From an uncultured Lactococcus sp. (GTDB lineage: Bacteria > Bacillota > Bacilli > Lactobacillales > Streptococcaceae), in contig NZ_CAKPUG010000003.1 of the NCBI RefSeq assembly GCF_934191625.1, positions 186,001-250,000 on the forward strand: a stretch of 64,000 nucleotides of DNA, in the 5' to 3' direction. Each line of letters begins with the position of its first letter. The stretch's first letter is position 1. This document shows positions 9,304 through 18,974 of the stretch, piece by piece. A program made the translations under genes and the position numbers. The notes beneath the pieces were generated by a model. It made no database searches. It was not told the DNA's origin and saw only the letters and a program-made list of their open reading frames with translations.

Positions 9304-10299
9304 TTATTCACTGATACGTTTTCTGAAAATGTAGTATGTCCAAGCCATATAGGCAAGCACAAATGGCAAGATTGCTATGGTTATGTAGGACATGGTTGTC
9401 AAAGTATAGTGGGTAGAAGTTGCATCTTTGATCAAAATACTGTTCGCTGGGTTTTCAGCAATCATTACTCGTGGGAATAAACCTTGGAAAAGCAAAGCAA
9501 CTAATGCAAGGAAAGTCAATCCAGATGATAAGAAGGCTGACATTTCACGTTTCTTAGCGACAGAAACATGTGCAAAAACAGTCAAAAGAACGATGACGGC
9601 TAACAAACCAATCGTCAAGGCAGCATGTTTTTCGATGAAGTCTGTTTTCATAGCAATCAAGAGTGCAAAGACAACTTCTCCTGCATACAGTACAAAGTAA
9701 AGTTTGTTTGCCAGATCATTTGCACGTTTGCGCATATTTCCCTCTGTCTTCAGTGCAATGTAGTTCAAACCATGCAAGAAACTCATCAGGGCTACTGCAA
9801 CTCCACCAACAAGTGAAAGAGGATTCACATACGTTGTGAAACTGGCGTAGATGTCCCCACGAGCATCCATGGGGACACCTTGAATCATACTGGTAAACAT
9901 AAGCCCAAACAAGAAAGGAATAAAGATACTTGTCACTCCTAAAATAATTTCCCAGACACGTTCTACTTTTTCTGATTCACTACGGTGACGAAACTCAAAT
10001 GTTACCCCACGTAAAATCAAGCAGGCGAGAATCAACAATAAGATATTGTAGTAACCAGAGAAAAGTGAAGCATACCAATATGGGAAGCTGGCAAACATTG
10101 CTCCACCAGCTGTCAAGAGCCAGACTTCATTCATGTCCCAGAAAGGACCGATTGTAGCAATTGCTTGGTTGACTTCACGTTTATTACGTGCTAGAGCCAA
10201 TACGCTCATTCCTACACCAAAGTCGAAGCCTTCAAGGAAGAAGAATCCCCCAAAGAGCACTGCAATCAAGATAAACCAAAATAATTGTAATCCGCTCAT
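9304..10299 (-). CDS. cydB: Cytochrome bd ubiquinol/menaquinol oxidase subunit II
   Basis: A 331-residue membrane protein with about eight to nine helices and the N-terminal CydB motif FFFLEGFDFGVG. Subunit II partners CydA in the terminal oxidase that reduces oxygen to water with electrons from menaquinol. Its ATG overlaps the cydA stop codon (ATGA at 10296-10299), indicating translational coupling. In lactococci this oxidase works only when external haem is supplied (established for the genus). Confidence 0.95.
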   Translation of the reverse strand: MSGLQLFWFILIAVLFGGFFFLEGFDFGVGMSVLALARNKREVNQAIATIGPFWDMNEVWLLTAGGAMFASFPYWYASLFSGYYNILLLILACLILRGVTFEFRHRSESEKVERVWEIILGVTSIFIPFLFGLMFTSMIQGVPMDARGDIYASFTTYVNPLSLVGGVAVALMSFLHGLNYIALKTEGNMRKRANDLANKLYFVLYAGEVVFALLIAMKTDFIEKHAALTIGLLAVIVLLTVFAHVSVAKKREMSAFLSSGLTFLALVALLFQGLFPRVMIAENPANSILIKDATSTHYTLTTMSYITIAILPFVLAYMAWTYYIFRKRISE

Positions 10300-11744
10300 T
10301 TTAAAGCCTCCTCTTCTTTTTCTTCTGATTTAGAATGCTTATCTTTACCGAGATTATGGCTACTAAATGGGTCTAAATCAACATAAGCTGTTTCTGCCTT
10401 ATGTGCACTGTCACGCATAATACGGCGTGTCAAGATAATCATAATAGTACCTAAGACACAGAAAAGAAGGAAGTAAACGATATTAGAAAAGAGCAGACTT
10501 CCTACTGAAACGTTAGGTGAAACAGAGTCTTTAATTGTAAAGAGTCCATATACAGTCCAAGGATAACGACCTAACTCAGTAACCAACCAACCAGAGGTAA
10601 TGGCAAGAAATGGCAAAAACATTGACCAACCGTAGAGGCGCATCATTCCTGGTTTTTCATACATCCAAGGTTTCTTACGGCGTGTCCAGAAGAGACCAAG
10701 AGCTGAGATTAACATAAAGTACATGCTCAAACCAGCCATGATACGGAATGTATAGAAGAGAACTGTAACTGGTGGATAGTAATTCAGATGATCACCATAT
10801 TTGGCTTCCAGCTCCTTGTTGATTTGATTCATCCCCTCAACTGAACCTGAAGGACGGTGGTAAGTCAAAATTGAGAGTACATAAGGTATGCGCACACCGA
10901 AAACAGACTTGTGATCAGCTTCGTTAAAGAAAGCAATCATGTCCCAAGCTGCTGGGTCCTCTGTTGTTTCATAAACACCCTCTGTCGCTGAGAATTTCAT
11001 CGGTTGAGTATTTTTAACTTCCAACATTTGTTGGTCTCCAGCCACAAAGTTCCCCATAGCGCCAATCAAAGCAACCAAGAGTCCTAAACGCAATGCTGGC
11101 TTGAAGAAATCAACTTCACGTTTTTTGAGAATTTGGAATGCAGAGATACCAGCAACCGCAAATCCACCGGTCAAGAATGATCCAGTAATAACGTGGGTAA
11201 ATTCTAAGGTAGTTTGTGGGTTTGTCAACAGGGCTGAGAAACTCGTCAGTGTTGCACGACCGCCAATGACTTCATAACCTACTGGATTTTGCATAAAACT
11301 GTTCGCTGCTAAAATCCAAAGTGAAGAAAGCCAAGTTCCGACCATGACTAAGCCAAGTGCAGCTAAGTGCAATTTTTTGCCTAAACGGTCCCAACCAAAC
11401 ATCCAAACACCTAAGAATGTTGATTCCATAAAGAATGCAAGCAGAGCTTCTACAGCAAGTGGTGCTCCAAAAATATCACCGACAAATCGTGAATAATCCG
11501 ACCAGTTCATCCCAAATTGGAATTCCTGAATAATACCGGTCACGACCCCAACGGCAAAAGATAATAACATGATTGTACCAAAAAATTTAGTACGTGTTTT
11601 CCATTTCTCATCGCCCGTTTTAACATACAATGCTTCCATAATAAAGGTCATCAATGTTAACCCTATCGAAAGGGGAACAAAGAAAAAGTGGAAGATTGTG
11701 GTCATGCCAAACTGGAAACGCGCGAGAGTTTCAATTGTCAACAT
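10296..11744 (-). CDS. cydA: Cytochrome bd oxidase subunit I
   Basis: A 482-residue protein when started at the ATG 11742-11744, which has AGGAGG four bases upstream; the longer frame from 11783 has no ribosome site. Haem and proton-path residues of the family are in place with E. coli numbering: His19 in IFHFFF, Glu99 and Glu107 in VEALLAFFMEST, and a His at 184 in EFTHVITG. The GRYPW motif (GRQPW in many homologues) and a short Q-loop are present. It is the first gene of cydA-cydB-cydD-cydC. The menaquinone gene at the right end of the window fits a respiring lactococcus. Confidence 0.95.
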   Translation of the reverse strand: MLTIETLARFQFGMTTIFHFFFVPLSIGLTLMTFIMEALYVKTGDEKWKTRTKFFGTIMLLSFAVGVVTGIIQEFQFGMNWSDYSRFVGDIFGAPLAVEALLAFFMESTFLGVWMFGWDRLGKKLHLAALGLVMVGTWLSSLWILAANSFMQNPVGYEVIGGRATLTSFSALLTNPQTTLEFTHVITGSFLTGGFAVAGISAFQILKKREVDFFKPALRLGLLVALIGAMGNFVAGDQQMLEVKNTQPMKFSATEGVYETTEDPAAWDMIAFFNEADHKSVFGVRIPYVLSILTYHRPSGSVEGMNQINKELEAKYGDHLNYYPPVTVLFYTFRIMAGLSMYFMLISALGLFWTRRKKPWMYEKPGMMRLYGWSMFLPFLAITSGWLVTELGRYPWTVYGLFTIKDSVSPNVSVGSLLFSNIVYFLLFCVLGTIMIILTRRIMRDSAHKAETAYVDLDPFSSHNLGKDKHSKSEEKEEEALK

Positions 11745-11807
11745 AAAGCCTCCTATTGCTCGAATAAAGGTAAAAGTACACAATTTTCGAGACTAACAAA
11801 AAATTAA

Positions 11808-11842
11808 TTACAATTCATTGTAACACTATGAAAGCGTACCGA
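11808..11842 (-). promoter_or_regulatory. cydA upstream region: palindrome and cre-like site
   Basis: A perfect palindrome TTACAATTCATTGTAA lies at 11808-11823, 64-79 bp before the cydA start. A cre-like sequence TGAAAGCGTACCGA lies at 11829-11842, matching the low-GC CcpA consensus at about 11 of 14 positions. Both are plausible sites for redox (Rex-like) or carbon control of respiration. The promoter hexamers themselves are not clear. Confidence 0.4.
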
Positions 11843-11850
11843 AAAGGAAT

Positions 11851-11950
11851 TTGTTTGTAAATTTAAGGTTCTGATATAATTCTTATACAGCTTCATCTCT
11901 AGTGTTCAAATTGACATAAAAAAACACTCCCTTTTTAGGAGCAGTATTTT
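11851..11950 (+). ncRNA. Possible short plus-strand transcript
   Basis: On the plus strand TTGTTT (11851-11856), 18 bp, TATAAT (11875-11880) is followed about 65 bp later by the terminator hairpin at 11921-11949, which also has a T run in this direction. The flanking genes are both on the minus strand, so no protein gene explains it. It could encode a small RNA of about 65 nt, or be chance. Confidence 0.2.
11918..11949 (-). terminator. Terminator after the glycogen operon
   Basis: The hairpin CTCC...GGAG with extended, partly bulged arms has T runs on both sides. It lies directly after the GH13 stop codon at 11952, and may work in both directions. Confidence 0.65.
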
Positions 11951-11951
11951 T

Positions 11952-13769
11952 TTAAATCTTATTTTCTACCTTTATAATCTTGAAATCCTGACCCGTTTTT
12001 GCTGGAAGGACACATTTGTCAAGACACTCCTTCAGTCTATCAACGAAAGAAACTTTTTGTAGAAAATGGATTTCTTTAAAAGTTATCTTGACTTCTTCAT
12101 CTGTAGGATTAACAATATATACAAATGCTTCACAGTCTGTATAACGTAAAATTCCTAAAAGATCTCCTTGGAAAAATGTGGTAAATTTTCCATGAAAGAG
12201 AACTTTTTCTGCACGACGCTTGGCTATCCACTGGTGATACAAAGTATAAGTAGGCTCGTGGATATTATTCCATGGAAAGTATTTCCTGTTTTTAGGATCT
12301 TTACGTCCTGTTACTCCAGCTTCATCACCATAGTAGACACAAGGTATACCAGGGAGGGTAAAGAGCATTCCTACAGCTAAATCGTTGGCCTCATCACCAA
12401 CCATAGTCAAAATACGTTCAGTATCATGTGTGCCAAGATTATTAAAATTGTTATAAAAAATATCGTGAGGATAGTTTTCACTCAAAACTAGCATTTGATA
12501 AGCCAGTTCTTGAGCTGTTTTAGTCCTTGTAAGATAAGCAATAATCAAATCGCGAAAGGGATAATTCATCACAGCTTGCAAACCATCGCCCAAAATATAG
12601 TTGCGGCGTTGACCATAGGAAATTTTATTAGAGGCGTCTTCCCATACTTCGCCAATAAGAATGGTCTCTGGGTAGCGAGACAAATTTTTACGGATACCAC
12701 GGATAAAACTGTCGGGAAGTTCATCTGCTACATCCAAACGCCATCCATCTATGCCCATCTGATTCCACTTGGCTAGAACCGAGTGCGTATCTCCATAGAT
12801 AAAATCTCGAAATGAAGGATTTTCTTTGTCCACTTCTGGAAGATCCTTAATTCCCCACCATGATTTATAATCCATGGGGTATTCTGTGAATTTAAACCAG
12901 TCCCTGTACCGGCTGTCTGGATTTTTAGCTGCACCAACATCGCTGCCATATTGACCGGAGAGATTAAAATAGCGCGAATCTTTTCCTACATGGGAAAACA
13001 CCCCATCCAGAACTATATGCATGTTTTCTGTATGGAGAAGATCTACCAAGTCTTGAAAGTCTTCTTCTGTTCCTAGCATGCTGTCGATTTGTAAGTAGTC
13101 ATTGGTATCATAACGATGGTTACTGGTTGCTGAAAAAATCGGATTAAGATAAAGTGCAGTAATGCCTAGTTCTTTGAGATAAGGTATCTTTTTGATAATG
13201 CCACGAATATTCCCACCAAAGAAATCCCAACGCACAACGTTACCTTTTTCATCCTTGACATAAAGAGGTGAATCTTCTTTGGTCGCATAAATGAAAGAGT
13301 TAGGTTTGGGATGATTGATTTCTCCCTCTGGATTACCATTATGAAAACGATCCGGAAATATTTGATAAAATACAGCTTCACGATACCATGTTGGTGCTAC
13401 ATCCTTAGAGGAGAAAATCGTTGCTTGATAGGGGCGCACATCATTTTCATTCATATAAAGTACACCTTCACCTCCAAGTCCGCTACATCCATAATAGAAC
13501 TTTTTGATACCCCAATCTGTTGGTTCGCTGATTTCAAAATAATAGTAATACAGACCTGGTCCTACATCGAACTTGACGGAGGCACTAAAAATTCCCCCCT
13601 CTAATTTTTGCATATCAAATTCTGAGCGAGCCCCAAAATCACGACGAATGATAAACTTGGCGGTAACATTGTCCTTGTCAGTTTTTAGGTTGACCTTCAT
13701 GATTTGCCCTACTTGAATCGCGCCAAAAGGTTGTTTAAAATCCGCATCCCAAGAATTATAGTAGTACAT
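11952..13769 (-). CDS. GH13 alpha-glucan hydrolase (neopullulanase/amylopullulanase type)
   Basis: A 605-residue intracellular glycoside hydrolase family 13 enzyme without signal peptide. An N-terminal beta domain (residues 1-120) precedes the catalytic barrel. All GH13 regions are present: DGVFSHVG (I), GWRLDVADE with the nucleophile Asp (II), IGEVWEDA with the acid Glu (III), and NLGTHDTE (IV). It is the last gene of the glycogen operon, where such enzymes trim or debranch glycogen or internal maltodextrins. AAAGGAG lies seven bases before the ATG. A stem-loop at 13817 separates it from glgP. The exact specificity is not readable. Confidence 0.88.
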   Translation of the reverse strand: MYYYNSWDADFKQPFGAIQVGQIMKVNLKTDKDNVTAKFIIRRDFGARSEFDMQKLEGGIFSASVKFDVGPGLYYYYFEISEPTDWGIKKFYYGCSGLGGEGVLYMNENDVRPYQATIFSSKDVAPTWYREAVFYQIFPDRFHNGNPEGEINHPKPNSFIYATKEDSPLYVKDEKGNVVRWDFFGGNIRGIIKKIPYLKELGITALYLNPIFSATSNHRYDTNDYLQIDSMLGTEEDFQDLVDLLHTENMHIVLDGVFSHVGKDSRYFNLSGQYGSDVGAAKNPDSRYRDWFKFTEYPMDYKSWWGIKDLPEVDKENPSFRDFIYGDTHSVLAKWNQMGIDGWRLDVADELPDSFIRGIRKNLSRYPETILIGEVWEDASNKISYGQRRNYILGDGLQAVMNYPFRDLIIAYLTRTKTAQELAYQMLVLSENYPHDIFYNNFNNLGTHDTERILTMVGDEANDLAVGMLFTLPGIPCVYYGDEAGVTGRKDPKNRKYFPWNNIHEPTYTLYHQWIAKRRAEKVLFHGKFTTFFQGDLLGILRYTDCEAFVYIVNPTDEEVKITFKEIHFLQKVSFVDRLKECLDKCVLPAKTGQDFKIIKVENKI

Positions 13770-13816
13770 TGTCGCTCTCCTTTCATTTACTTGCTTGCTA
13801 GGCCATCTTTATGTGG

Positions 13817-13846
13817 AAAAAGGAAAGAGTCACTTCTTTCCTTTTT
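13817..13846 (-). terminator. Stem-loop between glgP and the GH13 gene
   Basis: Perfect 12-bp arms (AAAAAGGAAAGA and its complement) around a 6-nt loop, ending in a T run on both strands. It sits in the 97-bp gap inside the operon and probably attenuates read-through or protects the upstream mRNA. Confidence 0.7.
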
Positions 13847-13866
13847 ATTAACTCTGACTGGTAGTT

Positions 13867-16269
13867 TTACTCTTTTTTTCCTGTGATAAACCAAATATCT
13901 TCAGCATATTCTCGAATGGTACGATCTGATGAGAATACACCGGAAGATGAAATGTTCATCAAACTCGCTTGTGCCCAAGCTTTGGGATTACGATAGAGTG
14001 TTTCCAGTTCTTTCTGAGCCCGGACATAATCATTAAAATCACGTAATAAGAAATATTCATCATTAAAAGCTGTGAGTGAATCAAATATTTCAGGACCTTC
14101 ATTTGTGATATTAGGAATAGTTCCATCAACGAAAGCATTCAGGATACGATGCACAACTGGATTTTGTTCGTAAATATCACGCGCGTTATAGTTGCCATTT
14201 CTGTAGTACTCATAAACTTTATCTTTGGTCAAACCAAAGATAAAGATATTCTCCTCACCACAGGCTTCTTTAATCTCAATATTTGCCCCGTCTAATGTAG
14301 CCATTGTAAGAGCACCGTTGAGCATAAACTTCATATTTGAAGTCCCTGAGGCTTCTTTTGAAGCCAGCGAAATTTGTTCCCCTACATCTGCCGCGGGAAT
14401 GATGCTTTCCGCAAGACTGACATTGTAGTTTTCCATAAAGACCACTTTAATTCGGCCTTTAACCACTGGATCTGTATTAATCAGATCAGCAGCTTCATTA
14501 ATTACCTTAATAATTGTCTTCGCATAATGATAGGATGGTGCAGCTTTAGCACCAAAAATGAAGACACGAGGGACCATTTCTAATCCTGGCTCATCCTTGA
14601 TATCAAAATAGAGCTTTAAGATGTGAAGCAAATTTAAAAGTTGACGTTTATAAGCATGAAGCCGTTTGACCTGAACATCGAAAATCGCTTCCGGGTTTAC
14701 TTCAATGCCATTTTTTTCTTTAATTAAAGCTGCTAAATCTCTTTTGTTTTGGAGCTTGATAGATGAAAGTTCTTTCAACATCGCTTCATCTTCACGAAAA
14801 TCCTTTAACGCTTCCAGTTTCATCAAATCGTGGCGCCATGCTGTACCAATCTTTCCATCAATCAAGCTTGCCAAGCCTTCATTAGCAATTTGAAGCCAAC
14901 GTCGATCTGCTATACCATTCGTTTTATTATTAAAACGATCAGGATATAATTTATAAAAGTCATGTAACTCTACATCTTTAAGAATATCCGAATGCAATTT
15001 AGCTACGCCATTTGTCGAGTGCGAACCAATAATTGCCAAGCTGGCCATATGAATTTGTCCATCTTTAACGATAGACGTTTTTTGTACTAGTTCTGCACCT
15101 ACAATCGGAGTCAAATCTTCTGTACGACGTCGATCAATCTCCTTGATTATCTGGTATAGCCTTGGCAACAGCATTTGTACCATATCTTCAGGCCACTTTT
15201 CTAAAGCTTCTGATAGGATTGTATGATTGGTATAACTCATCACCTTAACAGTAATTTTCCAAGCCTGTTTCCACGAAAAGCCATTTTCATCCAGGAGAAG
15301 ACGCATAAATTCAGGTACACAAAGTGCGGGATGTGTATCGTTTATATGTACAGCCACATAATCTGCAATTTGAGACAGCGGCGCATCATTATTAGCCTTA
15401 TAATGACGAATAATCCGTTGAAGTCCGGCTGAAACAAAAAAGTATTCCTGCTTGAGACGAAGCAAACGTCCATCGTAGTTAGAATCATCAGGATATAGTT
15501 CGGCTGAGAGCATTGATGTTTGGTGCATGTATTCCATATTTTGAAACTTCACATCCAGGTCTTGAGGTACTTCCGAATGCCATAAACACATATTGTTTAC
15601 GCGAGTATTCTCAAAACCAACCATAGGGGTATCGTATGGTATCGCTAAAACCCGCTCTTGATTACGATAATGTGGAATTAGTTTTCCGGTCGCTTCTTTT
15701 TCTAACCAAGCCTCGCCACCAAATGTTACTTCTATGGCCTTGTCGGCACGCCTTACTTCCCAGGGATTTACATTATTAAGCCATGAATCTGGCAGCTCAA
15801 CTTGGTAGCCATCGATAATTTTTTGTTTGAATAAACCATAACGATAGCGTATACCATTACCATTCACGGGCAAGCCTGTAGAAGCTGCCGAATCCATAAA
15901 ACAGCTTGCCAAGCGGCCCAAACCACCATTACCAATAGCCATGTCCGGCTCTATTTGGGATACTTTTTCCAAATCAATGCCCAAATCTGCTAAGCCTTCA
16001 CGAACCGTTGCTAAAATACCAAGATTAAGAAGATTACTTTTCAACATTTTACCAGGTAAAAATTCTATGGAAAAATAATACGTTTGCTTCTGTTGTACCT
16101 CATCTTTATACTGATTATCAGCCTGCCAAATTTGTGTATAATATTGCTTCACGACAGAGGATAAGGTTGCAAAAGTTTCCACAACTCCCGCCTTACTCAC
16201 ATCAGTAGCAAACTTGGATGTCAATCTCTTTTCAAAGTCTTTTTTAAATTGTGTTTTCGAAAGCTTCAA
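13867..16269 (-). CDS. glgP: Glycogen/maltodextrin phosphorylase
   Basis: An 800-residue GT35 phosphorylase that releases glucose-1-phosphate from glycogen ends. The N-terminal motif GNGGLGRLASCF and the pyridoxal-phosphate lysine motif EASGTSNMKFMLNG near residue 640 are intact, and length is normal for the family. The start is TTG at 16267-16269 (MKLSKTQ), with GGAG about nine bases upstream. It follows glgA by 71 bp and is the degradative partner of the synthesis genes in the same operon. Confidence 0.95.
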   Translation of the reverse strand: MKLSKTQFKKDFEKRLTSKFATDVSKAGVVETFATLSSVVKQYYTQIWQADNQYKDEVQQKQTYYFSIEFLPGKMLKSNLLNLGILATVREGLADLGIDLEKVSQIEPDMAIGNGGLGRLASCFMDSAASTGLPVNGNGIRYRYGLFKQKIIDGYQVELPDSWLNNVNPWEVRRADKAIEVTFGGEAWLEKEATGKLIPHYRNQERVLAIPYDTPMVGFENTRVNNMCLWHSEVPQDLDVKFQNMEYMHQTSMLSAELYPDDSNYDGRLLRLKQEYFFVSAGLQRIIRHYKANNDAPLSQIADYVAVHINDTHPALCVPEFMRLLLDENGFSWKQAWKITVKVMSYTNHTILSEALEKWPEDMVQMLLPRLYQIIKEIDRRRTEDLTPIVGAELVQKTSIVKDGQIHMASLAIIGSHSTNGVAKLHSDILKDVELHDFYKLYPDRFNNKTNGIADRRWLQIANEGLASLIDGKIGTAWRHDLMKLEALKDFREDEAMLKELSSIKLQNKRDLAALIKEKNGIEVNPEAIFDVQVKRLHAYKRQLLNLLHILKLYFDIKDEPGLEMVPRVFIFGAKAAPSYHYAKTIIKVINEAADLINTDPVVKGRIKVVFMENYNVSLAESIIPAADVGEQISLASKEASGTSNMKFMLNGALTMATLDGANIEIKEACGEENIFIFGLTKDKVYEYYRNGNYNARDIYEQNPVVHRILNAFVDGTIPNITNEGPEIFDSLTAFNDEYFLLRDFNDYVRAQKELETLYRNPKAWAQASLMNISSSGVFSSDRTIREYAEDIWFITGKKE

Positions 16270-16340
16270 TATATCTTACTCCGCTTTTATTTTCTATTCC
16301 TACTTTAGGAAAGGATTTCTGATAAGCATACAAGCTTCCT

Positions 16341-17777
16341 TTAGATTATTTCTCGATACAGATGAATGTATTGCTCAGCTTTTGTCTTCCACGAAAAATC
16401 TTGTTTCATTGCTCGTATTCTCAACTTCTGGATAATATCTGGTTTATGCATATATAGATTTAGAGCTTGATGAATGGTATTGACCAAAACTTGTCCTGTA
16501 AAATCCACAAAGCCAAATCCTGTTCCTTCTGCTGTATATGGATTATAAGGTTGAACCGTATCTTTAAGTCCACCAATTTCATGAACAATGGGCAGCGTCC
16601 CATAACGCATGGCAATCATCTGTGAAAGACCGCAGGGCTCAAATGCTGAAGGCATCAAGAAAAAATCACTCGCTGCATATATTTCCTGTGCAATTTTCAG
16701 ATCAAAGCTAATGATAGCCGCGCATTTATCTGGATATTTCTCTGAAAAATAGCGGAAACCTTGCTCAATATCTACATAGCCTGTTCCTAATAAAACGACT
16801 TGTACATCCCGATTCAAAATATCATCCATTCGTTCTAAAACAAGATCAAAACCTTTTTGAGTTGTTAAGCGACTGACTATACCTATCAAAGGTTTATCCG
16901 CTACAATTGGCAGTCCTACACGCCTTTGTAAAACTTCTTTCATTTTCGCTTTACCTTTCAAATCAGAGCTTGAAAAGTGATATTCAATCCGTTTATCAGT
17001 TGCAGGATTATAAACTTCATAGTCAATGCCGTTGACAATACCCACAAGTTTATCAGAGACATACCTTAAGATAGGGTCTAAACCACAGCCAAACTCGGGT
17101 GTCTGTATTTCTTGGGCATAAGTCGGGGAAACGGTATTGACACGATCAGCATAAAGGATTCCCGTTTTGAGACTGTTAAGCATATTGTTATGGCGTACGA
17201 CTCCTTCATCATACCGCTCCATTCCCATGCCAAAAAGTTCTGTCAAAGCTGAACCTTGCATAATTCCTTGAAACTCAATGTTGTGAATAGTCAATACTGT
17301 TTTTATATTGCGATAAGCATTCACCCACTTATATTTTTCTTTCAAGAGAAAGGGCAACATAGCTGTATGGCAATCATTGACATGAAGAACATCAGGAATA
17401 AAGTCTAAACGTTCCATCAATTGTGCGATAGCAAGGCAGAAAAAGGCCCAACGTTCTCCATCGTCACCATAACCATAAATTTCATCACGACCAAAGTAAT
17501 TCTCATTATCTAGGAAATAATAAGTGATTTTATCCTGAACCAAACGCTTCACGCCGACATATTCATGGCGCCATCCAACATTCACATAGTCCCAAAATTC
17601 ATCCTTTATTTGGATTTTATAATCCTCAGCTATACCGTGTTTATAGTAAGGTAAGATGACAGCAACCTGCATGTCAGTATTTTTGGCAAGTTCTTTAGGA
17701 AGAGCACCTGTAACATCTCCTAAACCCCCTGTCTTAAAAAACGGCGCACACTCACTTGAAGCAAATAATACTTTCAT
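16341..17777 (-). CDS. glgA: Glycogen synthase (ADP-glucose)
   Basis: A 478-residue GT5 enzyme that adds glucose from ADP-glucose to alpha-1,4-glucan. The ADP-glucose binding motif KTGGLGDV starts at Lys15, and the C-terminal SAFEPCGLSQMIAMRYGTLP motif holds the catalytic Glu of the GT-B fold. AAGGAG precedes the ATG at the proper distance. It is the third gene of glgC-glgD-glgA-glgP. Confidence 0.95.
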   Translation of the reverse strand: MKVLFASSECAPFFKTGGLGDVTGALPKELAKNTDMQVAVILPYYKHGIAEDYKIQIKDEFWDYVNVGWRHEYVGVKRLVQDKITYYFLDNENYFGRDEIYGYGDDGERWAFFCLAIAQLMERLDFIPDVLHVNDCHTAMLPFLLKEKYKWVNAYRNIKTVLTIHNIEFQGIMQGSALTELFGMGMERYDEGVVRHNNMLNSLKTGILYADRVNTVSPTYAQEIQTPEFGCGLDPILRYVSDKLVGIVNGIDYEVYNPATDKRIEYHFSSSDLKGKAKMKEVLQRRVGLPIVADKPLIGIVSRLTTQKGFDLVLERMDDILNRDVQVVLLGTGYVDIEQGFRYFSEKYPDKCAAIISFDLKIAQEIYAASDFFLMPSAFEPCGLSQMIAMRYGTLPIVHEIGGLKDTVQPYNPYTAEGTGFGFVDFTGQVLVNTIHQALNLYMHKPDIIQKLRIRAMKQDFSWKTKAEQYIHLYREII

Positions 17778-17828
17778 AATTTCTCCTTATTATCCTGTGA
17801 TACTTGTCCCAACTTACCACGAAGGGCT

Positions 17829-18974
17829 TTACTTTTGAATGAGATCTTCTGTCACAATCGTATATTTCGGAATAACCACAGGATGCTCTGGTGTTCCTTC
17901 AACTTTCACGCCGCTTTCAATAATTACATGTTTATCAACAATTGCAAAGGATACTTTAGCATTACTTCTAATTTCACTATCCGTAAAAATCATTGATTTT
18001 TCGACCAATGCATTTTTTTCAATTTTTGAACGACGTGAAATTAAGGAATCTGATACATTACCTTCTATAACACATCCTGAACTCAGTTGGCTATTTATGA
18101 CATTACTCTCTCGTGAAAAATAAGTCGGAACTTCATTATTTATTTTCGTCCGCACAGGATGATTCCCATAGAGCAAGGCAGTAAAATTACTTGGTTCAAG
18201 CATTAGCATGTTGGCATCATAATAGGATTTGATGCTTTTAATATTGCTCATGTAACCTGTATATTCATAAGTATTAATATCAAATTCCGCTAAATATTTA
18301 CGCAATAGACGTGAACTTGATGCATATTCCCCTTCTTTTTGCATTCTTTCTAAAAAGCCAATCAGCCATTCTGTATCGACAATGAACATATTTAAGCTGA
18401 GCGCTTCTTTTGCTTGAACATCTGTGAGTTGAGAGAGAAAACTGCTTGAGGCCTTATTTTGTTTATCAAAGCGAATAATGGTGTCTGAAGCCTCAGCTAC
18501 ATCAGGTGCAACTTTTTTATATACTGCTGTGATTGGCTTTTCCGAAGCTTTATGTATCTTTAAAACTGCTGTCAAGTCAACATTACAAATAAATTTGCTG
18601 TCTAAAAGAACCGTATAAGCTGCTTTAGCCTTTCGCAAAAAGTTTATCTGCTGATTGAAATAGGGTAAGCCTTGTTCTTTAAGACGTTGAAAATCTTGTT
18701 GAATATAGACAAAATAGCGATTTTTAAAACTATCAAGCCCCCATTCACTCCCTGCACCCATATGATCAAAGATGGATTGTGTTTCTCCTTGATTAGCTGT
18801 CATAAAGATGGAACTCACATGAGCATTGGCTAAAGAAGATAAGGGAAAATCAATCAAGCGATATTTGCACTCAAAAGGCAATGTGGCAATTGGACGTTGA
18901 TCTGTAAGTGGAGAGAGTGCTTCATTGCGTGTGACATTAGACAAGATTGCACAAATTTTATTTTCAGTCTTCAT
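17829..18974 (-). CDS. glgD: GlgD, regulatory subunit of ADP-glucose pyrophosphorylase
   Basis: A 381-residue homologue of GlgC with a nucleotidyltransferase-like N-terminus and a left-handed beta-helix end. It lacks the GGxGTRL pyrophosphorylase loop: the equivalent stretch reads [15 protein letters not shown]. This is the hallmark of GlgD, which in Gram-positive bacteria pairs with GlgC to give the fully active heteromer. It overlaps the end of glgC by 11 bp, consistent with coupled translation. Confidence 0.93.
   Translation of the reverse strand: MKTENKICAILSNVTRNEALSPLTDQRPIATLPFECKYRLIDFPLSSLANAHVSSIFMTANQGETQSIFDHMGAGSEWGLDSFKNRYFVYIQQDFQRLKEQGLPYFNQQINFLRKAKAAYTVLLDSKFICNVDLTAVLKIHKASEKPITAVYKKVAPDVAEASDTIIRFDKQNKASSSFLSQLTDVQAKEALSLNMFIVDTEWLIGFLERMQKEGEYASSSRLLRKYLAEFDINTYEYTGYMSNIKSIKSYYDANMLMLEPSNFTALLYGNHPVRTKINNEVPTYFSRESNVINSQLSSGCVIEGNVSDSLISRRSKIEKNALVEKSMIFTDSEIRSNAKVSFAIVDKHVIIESGVKVEGTPEHPVVIPKYTIVTEDLIQK

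Noticed and set aside
11745..11783. N-terminal extension of CydA by 13 residues
   Set aside because: AGGAGG precedes the inner ATG, and the numbering from it puts His19, Glu99 and Glu107 at their family positions.
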